DNA of 64,000 bases from Plazaster borealis (taxonomy: Eukaryota > Echinodermata > Asteroidea > Forcipulatida > Labidiasteridae), in assembly GCA_021014325.1 (NCBI GenBank), contig CM037458.1, positions 24,411,063 through 24,475,062 of the forward strand. Reading direction: 5' to 3'. A program made the translations under genes and the position numbers. The notes under the pieces were generated by a model. That model saw nothing but the letters and a program-made list of their open reading frames with translations. It had not been told where the DNA came from and made no database searches. Positions 29,098 to 42,000 of this stretch are shown here, piece after piece; positions within the stretch are counted from its first letter, which is position 1; every line of letters begins with the position of its first letter.

Positions 29098-32000
29098 TTC
29101 TGAAGTAGTTCAGACTTTGTTTCACATTAAATTTGATTGTTTTTACTGAATCAACCTATTTTATATTGACAAAGGTATTATAAAGAAAACATTGTAATTC
29201 CCGAATTCCCAGTAAAAAGAAAAAGGCCAGAGTGAATAGTCCTAACCACAATGATCGAACAGTAGCAAAATCTTGTCCATATTTTGAGGACAAACTAATT
29301 GTTTTGTGTGTCCTTTCAAACCATTGTGGATCCCAGTTTTTGTATACGATCCTTTATTACTTCATAGTCATTTGAATTCATCAGACTATTCAAACTAATA
29401 TCTATTGACACCAATTTAGAAATTGAAATCCTTATAAAACCGGTACATTGCAATAATTTTCTGTTTTATTGCCGGGGTCTTTCGGGTAAAACAAAACATA
29501 AAAAAAGATTGTGTGATTTTAGAAGGTACCCGACATATGCTTGATGATGACGTTGCACTTCGTTTTTACCGAATTAATAACCACAATCATTTTTAAACCA
29601 GTGTAACACAAAATTTATGACAAGTTTTCGTTGCAACTGACAAAATTCACGATGTAACTTTACTTCGTCAACTTGGAAGGGTGTGGATTCTGAAAACAAA
29701 TTCCGAGCAGGTCTTGTCATTGGTAAAGTATCATACCTGTAGAATTGTCATCCAAAGTGGGAAGGAATCTATCCAAGCTGGCAGATCATGTTCGCAGTGG
29801 CATGGGGTAAATACGTAGTGAAAAGTGACGGGTGGGGTGGGGGCCTGTTTTTGAAATGTATAGTTACATTACCAGTGTGAAATAAAGAATGTCTTATCAT
29901 GTTTGTTTATTGTAAAGGAGTCTTCTGAGCCATTATGGTTTATCTTTTATTCAAAAGTAGTTTAAACGTTTTGTGATTTTCCCTTTTTTCCCCTCTTTTT
30001 ATTAAAAGAAAAAACGTCATTCGGCAAAACTTGGAGGAACGTGCGAAAGATTGTTATAGAAAATGCTCTCTGAAGTTTTTTCTGATAATGTGTATAGTTT
30101 GCTACACGGCGAAAATAAGGGAAGCGTGCAAGCCCAGCACGCTTCACATGAGCCTTACACGGACAAAGACTTTTGAACTATTTTGTTGTTGTTGTTTTTT
30201 TCTTTTCTTTTCATTCTCTTGTTTTTGTCTTTGGAGAGCCGTACAAACACGCACCATGAAGACTAAGGACATCGGGTCTAGGGCCCGCTGCAATGAACGG
30301 CCTCGGGAATTTTTGTAGATTAAGATGCTTTTTGGTGCATGTATTGTTGCCTTTCTGGATTATCTTTTAAAGCAAAGTTTAGCAGAGTTTTTTTTCTCCC
30401 TGTTTTTTGTAAAGCTTTTTTTTATTTGGAAGAGAAAATAAGCTACAAGCAACCACAGAGAAAAGACCGTGATCCTTTCTCTGTGGCACAACTCCATAAC
30501 AGCCTTTGATTGTTTCCACAAATTAATCGTATAGCACATTAAATGTATTTTGACTTTACAACACATAATAAATAAAATGTGCACAGTGCATGTTATTTTG
30601 AGACAAATATTTATAACTGTATTTGCATTATAGCTTGTTTACTTTTATTTCTGAATTTGTCAAAAAGGTATGCTAATTTATTATATATGTAGTGGTTCGG
30701 ATTATTTATGAATATTATTAAAAACAAACGCAAAACATAATAATTGAAAACGAAAATATTCCTTTATTAAAGTTTCGTCTAAGATTTTAAATCCACTACA
30801 AAAAACAAATTATGTCATAAACCTATAAACGAAAAAACATATTGCTACAATCCAATTGCTCGTTGTAATTTGGTAGTGAATATCATGCATTGCTATAACA
30901 TGTGTAGGTAAACATTGTCTCTTGATGCTAACAAGAGCATGTTCGCTTTGTTTTAATGCGATGTATTGAATACTGCCCTCTATTGAAAATCATTCGTCAG
31001 AGATTTGTTTGTCTCCGTAACGTACAAAGTGTGTCGTCTTATGTCCAAAAAGATAACTTAATAATCCTACATTGAACACTGCAAATAAATCTTAGACTTT
31101 GATGTAAAGGTCAATCTTAAATTAAAAATGAAATAAATACATTATTTTTTAAAAGAAGGTTTGGATTATCGTGCCAGCCGATTTCAAATTTCCAATAACA
31201 AAACAAACTTATGTAACTTTATACAATTTTAATAACCGTTTGAAATCAGCTGTAGTTGATCTTCTGAAGCTCATCAAAGTAATTGTTGAAATCCCACTTT
31301 CCAAACATTTAAATTTAGAATGTCAACACCCTTCATTGTTTAAAAACAATAGGCTTAAATCACACTGCAAATAAAAACACGCGTTTAACATATATCGTTC
31401 TCGAAAAGTAAAGTAAACAAATTAATTAGATGAAGAAGAACACCTATTTACAACTTTGAGATCAGGCACTACAAATTGATATAAACTGTAACTCAGTAAA
31501 TGAATTGCCTTCCAGTGTAATGATTGGATATCTCTCAATCGCAAAATACAAATTACAACGAATTTTATTGATCATCATTCTCGAACGCAAAGCTGTACAT
31601 CCCCATCAAGCAAATTTACTTTTTAAGTCTGCGGTTATCGCTTTCTTTTTAAAATAAGGACATCAAAGATTATTCAACTAAAAATGCTGTTAACATTGAA
31701 TTATTTTCTTTGAATTCAGTACATATATCTAAGTCAGACCTCGTCGTATTGTACATGTTTTGAATAAATAGATTGGTTACATAGTTATATTGATAACAGA
31801 TCATAAATATTATTACATACCTTATACAAGAAAGGTAAGCGAAAACAATAAAACCGCACATTATAAAACTTTGTTTCAATGTGTTTCATAGACGTTATAT
31901 CGGCATTCCATTTTAAGAGAAGTCTCTTTACACAATTGCAGTAAGTTCCGACATTATGATGACCCTATCACAAATTAATTGACAAGGCTAAATGAAGGGC

Positions 32001-32402
32001 CAGTTGCCGTTGATTTGAACAGATGATAAAACGACCTCCCGCAACCATAACTTACCTCAGTGGGACATGATAAAATGCAAAATATTATCATGTAATAATT
32101 GGTGAACATGCGTTTATATTTTAACATCCATTAATAATTATTGTCATTTTCAAAAAGCTTGAAAAGGATACAAATAATTTCACTTTTAACTTCATCGTCT
32201 TTTCCCCATCACTTCATTAACAAAATCAAAACGCAACACTAAGACTCCGCATAAACTTTGTGTGTTTTACTCGAAATGATTAGTTCAAAAGTTGGAATTT
32301 CACCAACGAGTAATGAGCACAATTTCACAGCATTTTGACTTTGGAAGACTTTTGCCGGCTACAAACAATGCAAGATCCATCTTAAATAAGGTTACGGCTT
32401 TT
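29098..32402. other. Intergenic region and probable 3' flank of gene A
   Basis: AT-rich DNA downstream of the gene A stop. A minus-strand AATAAA lies at 31563-31568, about 840 bp past the stop, and could end a long 3' UTR. No other feature recognised. Confidence 0.4.
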
Positions 32403-33037
32403 TCATGTAATATGGCCAATGATTATAAATAGTGTGGATAGCATTCCGAACACATACAGCACCATGAATACTCTGTCAACCATCTCAGCAACTTGCTTCC
32501 ATTCTGCTTGCATGATAGCATCCTCTTCTTTGTCCTCAAAATTACTCCGAATACATTTAAACTCATCTAGTATTTGTTGTAACATTGTCAATTCCTGTAA
32601 CCGGAACGACTTCCCCTCCGACGTAGAAGGCTGAGTGAACGCCCTCTTGTGGGCATTCGCAGTTCGATTTCTAATCTCACCCTCGTTCCCGGATGACGAA
32701 CTGTTACCGTCAAGGTTGATCATGCTGTTGCCTACCACGTGATCATTCTCAAAAGTATCCTGCATTTCCACAGTGGAAAAGAATTTTTTATGGATTCGTT
32801 TTCTTCTTCTGCCGACGCATCCGTTATTATTCTTGGTATCCCTGATAATATTCTCTCTCTTGTCGAATGCAGTTATTTTTCTCATAAGGATGATTCTTAC
32901 CATCCGACCCATCATGATCTTACGAAGCCACGGGGGAACTGGCTTCGTCGATGGTCCTCTGTGATGGAGATTGAGGACCACGACAGACATGGCTAGAGAC
33001 AATGACACCATGACCATAGTGGAGGCGTAGTAAATGG
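32403..33037 (-). CDS. nAChR gene A exon 7: TM3, cytoplasmic loop, TM4, stop
   Basis: 635-bp terminal exon after the acceptor TTTTTTATTGCAG. Residues 306-330 form TM3 (AIYYASTMVMVSLSLAMSV), followed by the family signature HHRGPSTKPVPPWLRK. The loop of about 130 residues has a basic patch (GRRRKRIHKKF) and a Ser/Asn-rich segment, then the amphipathic MA helix before TM4 (FMVLYVFGMLSTLFIIIG). It ends HIT and TGA. TM3, loop and TM4 share a single exon. Confidence 0.92.
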
Positions 33038-36000
33038 CTGCAATAAAAAATAGGTGGAAATTAAATAAACTTTTGAGCCATCCTATGAACTTAAGCGACT
33101 TCTCGATGCAACCATCTTCCCGTAACCCACTATGATATACATAATCTGTATTCAGCGAGACATTCCGCATAGAGTAGAAACAATGCGTAAGTTTTTATAA
33201 CGTACCGTAAAATACACAATATGTATGCAAATCATCAAGTTGAATGTTCGGTTTTAAAACGGAACTTATGGATCCTTCATTTCAGCGCACATCAAATCAA
33301 TTGGATTTGTTTTTTACTCCTAAGTCCACATAGTATGTTAACCAAACCAATAATGTCACATAACCTCGTTTCCCCTTACCAATGATAGGTACTGCTCCAG
33401 ACGGTGGCAGTAACTCCGCTACAAGGAGTAGAAACACCGTCAAAGACAACAAGACTGTGATACCAAGGCTAACTTTCTCTCCAGACTCAGCTGGAAGAAA
33501 GAAACTCAATAAAGTGGTGCATGCGATCAAACAACATGGCATAATGAGATAGAAGACAAAGTAAGTTGGTATCCGCATCAGCTCGATGGAATACTCCACG
33601 TAGGTGAAGTTTACCAGCGGATCATCTGGATATATCTGGTACGGTTGCTTGTCGTTTTTGGCTTGGAAATCCATAATTTGCCACTCGCCGGAACTGCGAA
33701 GGTACATCTCAGCGGAGCCTGAACATTTGATAAAATTCACAGATTATGACTGCCACTTTAAAATAGTTTGCATAATTAAATGTATCAAAACTGGGTTTAG
33801 ACAAATCTTTTGTGCCAAATTATTATTAATATTTCTGACTTTGTCTTTTCCCCCGACTGCTTGTTTTTCAACTTTTAGAATTAATTAAAACGAGCCCATA
33901 AAATTGCCATAGAAAAGCTTTTATTCTCATTCAGCATTCATCGAAAGCTGCAATAGTTATGGTTTTTAGAATTAAAACTTCATTCGTATCTCTCACCCGT
34001 TCCCTCAAGGACGATCTCGTTGGCACCATGTTGCCACGGGCCAAATGTCACTGTGCATTTCTGTCTGTCGAATGGGAAGTTTGTGACGTCCATGGTGCAA
34101 TGTGTCTTAATGATTGATGGCGATTGCCAGACTACCTTGCCATCAAAATACACGCTACATATTGAGTTTTTGGCGTAGTCTTCGTAGCGACTCCCAGCAC
34201 TGCATTGAAATAAATCACAACACATTTGGGGTTTATTGGACGATAAAATTAGTAGGAAAATAATAACCCCTTTTACACCGAGTAGATTCTAATTTTATTT
34301 TTTGTTAAGTTCGATTGGCCTACATACATTTGTGAGAATCAGCGAGTAAAAATGAGCTGATTGGAGGTACAAGGAGAAAAGTAAAATGTTATGTTTCTTT
34401 TTATCACCACACTTATGTGACCAAGTTAAATAAATAATGTGAAACTTGTGATGCATCGGGTGGCTCAGTTATCGCCTAATTGACCATGTCCGCATTATGA
34501 GAAAATTGTTTTAATCAATGTGGAAGTAGATAACCCTGGAGCCTTGGCAGCAGGTATGAGTTCAGATATTAATGAACTGTTCGAGACAGAATTAAATATA
34601 CATTCTTACTTATTGTATAACCACAGGTCTGGCATCCACAAGTGTTCTTTTGAAACCTTGAAATTTTGAAGTCCACTGTAGTCCTTTGGTTCCCAGACAA
34701 GGTACTCATCAATCCATCTCTATTTAAATGGGAAACACAAGATTTCAAGATATCAAAAATAGTTCAACATTAAATTGATCAGTGAAATGTAATGTGGTTT
34801 CTTTTGTACGTTTTGTAAACTGAAGAAAGCTTTCTAATATTGCAAATCACGTGTTCGTTAATTTAGTTTGCTGTGAGGTATCGTACATTTTGAATGGTTT
34901 GGGGCGGGAGTGGAGTATATGACCTTGAGAAACAGACTGCATTTGACTTCGCAAACGTATGATATCCAAAGTTAATATTCAATTGCCGCGTATAAATATC
35001 AAACCCCTCGGCAATAGTCAGACATATCACGCTTCTATGAACAATTATCATGTTGGAGCCCCTCGTTATTTTCTCTTTCTGTATTGGTTATGAGGTAAAA
35101 TAATTTTAATAAAACATTGACCTATACTTCCCTTAAAGTCTCGGTTTGAATATATTTAGCCAAAGTCATGTGCTAAACAAAACGTATCTGCTTGTTGGCT
35201 CAGAATCTGGATTTTCAGTCGTTTCTACTCAAGGCAGATTAAGATTATGACCTTTAAGAAATGTAAGACGCAATCTGTAAACGTCTGAACCCCGTGTAGG
35301 AAGCATTCATGATTCGATTGGTGATAAAACCGAAGGTTTGGTGATAACTGGACTAAATCCGATCATGGTAGCCTGCTGACGGCGAAGAAATCAATATGCT
35401 TAAAGGAAGAACACAATAATGTTGTGTATTCCTATGACTTCATTTGATTGACTGATTGTTATACGATTTGTTTTACTTGTATCTTCTTTGTTTTTTAGAG
35501 AACACTTTTTGTCAGAGATAAGTGATATTAAATAACAGCACCACACTGGATGATTGCGATGATTGCAATTATGCATTATTAATCACGCCAGATGCTTTAA
35601 CAAACGATATCAATGCAATGCTCTCACCATGGTCAACCATGCGTTGATTTTGAATGTTTCCAGGCGTTCATCCTGCAAATGAAGAAATACGAGAAGAGGA
35701 TTGGCTTCACCTTGAAATAAAGCAATTATTATTAGCAGTTGTCAAGACAAGAATAAATGCATATTTTACAACTCGACTATCTCAGTATTCATCCAGGCAC
35801 ATCGCTAATGATACAAGTCTTCAACGGCTGTGAATGCTTTCTCAATGTCATGCATAAAGCTTTATTTCAAAAAAAGTCTATCTGAAGTAAATCAATAATT
35901 ACATGTTGTTCAGCATCGGAGTTTGTTGACAAGTGGCCAAACATGTGCTTTGAATTATTTGGTTTTCAAGCAGAATGTGACTTCTACAGAATGAATTAAA

Positions 36001-39000
36001 CTTTTGTGGCGTGTCGTGGCCGAGCGGTCAAGCACACCGGGCTCATCAACTTGTTTGATATTTCTGATCAGTGGGTTCGAGTCCCAGTCTGAACACTTGT
36101 GTCCTTAAACAAGACATTTGTGTAGGCTACTTAATTAAGTCAAAAAATGTGTGTAATTAAGTAGGACACTTGTGAAATTAATCAAGACACTTGTGTGTCC
36201 TTAAGCAAGACACTTATCTTTCTCTGTGCTTATAACTTAGAGAAAGAAAGACACATAACCATTTGCTTCGTCCTTTGGATGGAACGTAAATCAACGTTAT
36301 ACCGCCCTCTGTGTCCATTCCAAACTTACCACATCTAACACTTGTGCAACAAAGAACTGCATCTGCACCACTGTTGGCACGCTATCATTGATGACTGGGC
36401 GAACTGAATTGTCATATTCACTATTGTTGTGAAATAAGTCATTTCGGAGACGCCTATGGGGCTCCGAAGCAAACAAACCTGATTAGGAATTAGAAACAGA
36501 TGTTAAATACAATTATGTGCTATTTGGTTGGCTGGAACAGTCGTTAAATGCAATTACTTGCTGTTTGCTACCACAGGTTCGAATTTAACTAAACCAAACA
36601 GAAATGGAAGATAAGTGGACCAAAGAGTACCAGAATACACAATTTAAATTGTGAGCAATTTTTTACTAAAACAGTGAGAAATAAAGAATAATAACAGCAC
36701 CAATGTTTTGTTCTCGTAATTTATAACTAAATTCTGTTAAAATTGTACGCTTGATGTGTGTACTACATTTTCTTTAACGAATTATTGATTGAAAATTTCA
36801 CACAGGTTTCATTGTCAGTGTCATTATTGTATATCGACTAGATGCGATGATTAGAATGCATCCGCTATCCACCTACGCGGCACTTGCACAAATCCAACTA
36901 GCAAGGCCAGGACAGGTACCATATTATACACAAATCCAACTATTCCATAGCAAGGCCAGGACAGGTAACATATTATACACAAATTGTAATAAAGTCCCCG
37001 TTATAAAACATATTTGTACTAGATATTGGCCACACCCTAATTACATTGTAACTGCCATGTTAATTCTCACGACTACCAAATGTATCATGTAAACCAAACC
37101 TCTTTTGCATGAGAAAGCATCCAGTTATGTTTATAAGTTGAGTTAAGACTCAAGACCTCATAGTCAGAGACCGAGACCTTAGTCGAGACCTCCAACTCCC
37201 AGTGCTGTTTTTTGTCTTCCTTGCTGTTTCTGCATCCCAAATGTTTCCGATTTAAGCAGCTTTCACTGACTGAATTAATCACAAAGGACTGTGTGAAACT
37301 TATCCGAAGAGAAGGAAACACTTCGGAAATTAATGTTTTCATGAAACGGTTGTTTTTAAGATAAGTGGTCATCATTAGATGGCATGTTCCAGCGTCAGCC
37401 AATGCAGTTGCATTTACCATCTTGGAATTTCAAAAACCCAACCCAATTGTAGGGCATACATTTTAATTTAAGCAAAGGTCGTATACAAACATGTAATTAG
37501 CGTATAATATAACCGAAACGATCATACGTCTATGACCGAATGGCCAGACATGGTCCTGGTCAGGGTTGCCAGAGTGGGGGGCGCCCTGATGGAAGGTCTA
37601 CCATTAATACAACGCCAGCCTTGGCTGTAGCAATAAATCTCCTCCCCCACTGAGTATAACGTCGATTCTACAACAATGGCCTTGAACATGGCACCGTGAA
37701 TCTGAACATCACTCGACAGGTGTAAGGACTTAATCTGTATATAGCTTATCTCAGATGAAAACAATAATTATAATATTTCGATTCAAAGCCGGTAGTCAGT
37801 TAAACATTCTTCAGCCTTTACGTTGATTGTATCATACAACGAAGTTTACAATAAAAATACAGACAAACACGAATATTATTTTATACTGAAGTTGTCATTG
37901 ACAATGACAACTTCAGTTTAAACTGTTTTGCTGATATAGAGTTAAGGAACTAAATGAACGATTAACAACTTAATTTAAGAATGTCTCCAACAAGTGTATC
38001 ACGGTAAAAGAAAACACTTTTTAAATCTTTAGATACGTGAATTAAATAAAATGCTGAGAAATATGAAAAAGCCCACATTAAAATAAAATGTTTTAGCAAA
38101 TAGAAGACTGCGCATCAATGTTTGTGAAGCTGTAAAGTGCATTCAGATTATCAAGTTACAGTACATGTTTAATATGATCAAATTTCAGTTGAAGTATCAC
38201 GCTGGGTTCATCATACTATGAAAACAAGAAACGAATTTTGATGGTTTCTTGACTTACAAAAATCCGCCATGAGGAGGTTGATTGTAATGTAATTTGGAAG
38301 TCACGCTGTCCATATGAGATACCGGTACGCTTGAGGGGGTCGAACAGCACAACGGTATAGCCTAATATAGGCAGGTCCTAAAGCGTGCTGATGATGTCCG
38401 TCCTTCACAGTTTTGGTTATTTGGGGGGGGGGGGGTCTGGGGGTTTCTACACATTTATATTTTGATTTCGATGCAAAACCGAAAAATAAATTATTTTAAA
38501 TTTGTGCAAATTCTTACTATTATTCCAAAAATCATTTACTATAGGTCCTAAAATATTAATATTTATTCTACAAATCTTGCAAAGAACTGATATTTTATTT
38601 GTTAATCTTAAACATTTTATTTTGTATCTTTTTAAAATTTAGGTGCAGCGTTTTCTAAATCTCTAATATTAAATTTAGTTGTATTATCATAATTATCTTA
38701 ATCTTTTAGTCGCAACCACGTAGTTCAGCAAGTAGTTCAGCATATATGGAATTGCTACTTTTTGTTAAAAAATTAAATGTATTATTTGTATTTCTTTTCA
38801 AAAAAATACAGAGTTCCTTCTTTCAGAAGCATTTTCAATTTAGTGCACGTATTTTAGTATATCCGTACCGGATAAGATGCGCATTACCAGGCCGTAGCCT
38901 GTTTCTGTGAATAACAAGTTGTAGACTCCTTAATGTGTTATTGGTCACACCACAGGATGAGTTCCAATTTCACATTATTGACTGGATATAAAAATAATAA

Positions 39001-42000
39001 CCTACCCAGCAGTTGTACGGAAATAGTGAGATATTTGTTACCAATTCTACTCAGTCTGCACTCTACGTGTTTATTATCGGAGTAATTGTGGTCTTTTTGA
39101 TAAGAAACAAAAACAATCCATGAATTGAACTCCAAAGCTTACTTGATATAGAGTTAATAATTTTGGGTTGAACAGAGAAAATTTGATATGAAGTTTGTAC
39201 TAATATAAATCATAGCTAGAATAATGCCTTCTAGAACCTGCCGATCGTCGGGAAAATTTAAACGTTTATTTGATCTTTGTATGAACTATAATTTCGTGTT
39301 ACTTTGCAGAAAGGAAATACGAACTATTTTAATACAATAAAACTAAAAAACAACAACAGGCATGTGTTTTAACATAGTACAGAAGCCAATTACTGTGATC
39401 TTTATATTCCTTAAAAACTTGATCAGAAATTTGATAAATTAACTTGACGAGGTTTAAACATTTAAAAAAAGTATCTTCACATTGCACTGTTTAAAAGAAC
39501 GCACACTGTTTCTAAATTCAAGGGTTAATGTAGTACAGTCTCGCAACCGAAATTGAATACAATTTTGATTGGTTTTTAGAATTTAAGCTTTGACTTTTGT
39601 GGAAAGTATAAAACTTAAAATAAATACAAAAATAAGGAGAAACTAAATACCATGTGTACTGTGAAAACAAAGTAACTAAGACACAAGTTTATACCATAAT
39701 CGTTACTCTATTCATTCAGATGCATAAAGACTCGTTTCTAAGAATCACCTTTAGGCCTATAGACAACCATCTCTTGGTATTTTAAAGACATTCCATTTGT
39801 TCCTATATACATTCGGATCTTTCCATATTATTTTCAATGCAATGCAGAGAGCAACGAATTGCGCTAGACAGCCCCAAAATAACCCCATATAAACACCAGC
39901 TGCGGTATTGTAATTTGGTTGATACAGTAACCGATAAAATGATATAAAGTTGACTTGCTGCTGGATCTAACTGCTCTGCACTGGTTTATTAATCATTTAG
40001 AATCCAGCTGTAGAGTGAGTATTTTAATATCAATCAAACAGCCCCGTCCTTGTTATTTGCCGTCCTTTCAGTTTGACTTCTCGTGTATTAAATGGGTCAT
40101 TTACTAGACGGTTGTGCGCTTTTTATGCATTGGATCGTGATTATGCCTTGATAAAAGCAAGTGCCTTGAAAATCTTGCATAATTTAGATCGTTTAAATTT
40201 AATAAAAAATAATGCTAATAAACAGTGCGAAATATATTGTTTATTACTTGAATGGTCAAGGCAGTAGAATCACAATACAATAAATATGTTTCAATCAAAG
40301 TTTGATATTTTATGAGGGAAAACTGTTTGACAATTTATTTTGTATAGTGAACATTAAAAATGAAACATGACGTTATAGCATGATTTTTAAAAACATTGAT
40401 TGTAATCATTCTATCCATTAATTAAAATGTATGGGAAAACTGTAAATCGAACCAAACGTATTATTAGTTGACATGTTTTCCAGTTTAGTCCATACATGGT
40501 GTAGTTTCTAGATCGAATGTACCGCAGAGCATTAAGAACATCAGGTTTGGACAATACTGTCGATCCGAAGCTGTGAGACCGTACAAGTTGAAATCCGTGT
40601 TCTACAGACCAGTAGTAATAGTTAAAGATGCCCAAGCTCCGTTAACAAATACAATGCAGTTCCCCTTAATCTGTTTTCAAACATAAACGAAATTTCTAAT
40701 TAGTTAGATTTTAACGAACCCGCGATCTATTTGCTTGTTTTGAATAGATTGAAATTAGGTGATTAATTTTCGAATATTTTTTTGTTATTGAGAAAGAATG
40801 TTTTTGTCAACAATGTGCGTTTAGTCGTAGATATTTAAATGCATAAAGGAACGACACTCAACTCAATCTTCTGGAGTACTTATCTTCAATTTCAGTATAC
40901 AGTAGACAAGAGTCCGGTAGTTCCTTATTGCCTTACGTTATAACCTGGCCATTCCTATTAGTGATGACGTGAATTGGCACTTGTCTTTGTTAAAGTTTTG
41001 GTATCCCACTAACCATTACAGTTGTCTTGATTTTTCCTGATATCTTGCAAGGTTCCCATACTATATTGCGTTCCATCATGCTTTTCATAATGTCTTGCTT
41101 TTTCCTGTTGTCTTGCTTTTTCCTACTATCTTGTATGTTTCCCATACTATATTGCTCTCATACCATCATGCTTTTCATAATATCTTGCTTTCTCCTATCA
41201 TATCTGTCATTGTTCCAACACTATATTGCTCTTAAATTGTCATGCTTTTCATAATGCCCTTTTCCTACTACATCTTGCATGTTTCCTAAAGTATAGGCCG
41301 TATATTGCTTTCCGTTGTATCCTGGTTTCCACGTTATCGTTGGACTTTATCACGAAATACAAACAATTATAGGACTATTGTTTTTCATATTATTGGACAA
41401 TAGTTCTAATCTCACTTACATCATTTGCCATCAGGATGAAATATCCCGCACCTAAAATAAAAGGAGTTTGACACGGTGTGAATCTTTCTGTGAAACAATT
41501 CCAAGGTCAGAATAATTGTTTCCCATAAAGGTATTAACTATAGAAGGCTAAAGAACAATATAATCATTATCTACAATCAATTAATTATTGTACATGAACG
41601 TGACTGAAGTTGACAATAGCAGATGCCCTTACGATGTGTTGTGGCTGTGCGCATACAGATGATTCAAAAAGCGATTATTATTTTAGTTTACATTGGCCCC
41701 AATGTTGATAAGTACGATGGCTGGCAATTTGAAAATTCTTCACAAATTATCGTTTAAGGTTGACAGTTGAAACAATTGAATTCATAATACTATATTTGTG
41801 GTGGGAATACAGAGTGAGGGACCTATGAAATAAAACAACTTCTAACTTGAAGTGTTATCAAATTTAAGATTGTGAAACAGAAACACAAACTGGACTACAT
41901 CATCATGGCCCTTTAATCGTTATGAAATGCACATATTGAAATCAAATCATATAGTCTAGTATAATACATGGTTGAAAACACGTCTTGTCTGTAATTCCTT

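Noticed and set aside
36017..36084. Possible tRNA-Leu/Ser gene
   Set aside because: A and B boxes are present, but the acceptor stem does not close and the sequence continues into a SINE body.
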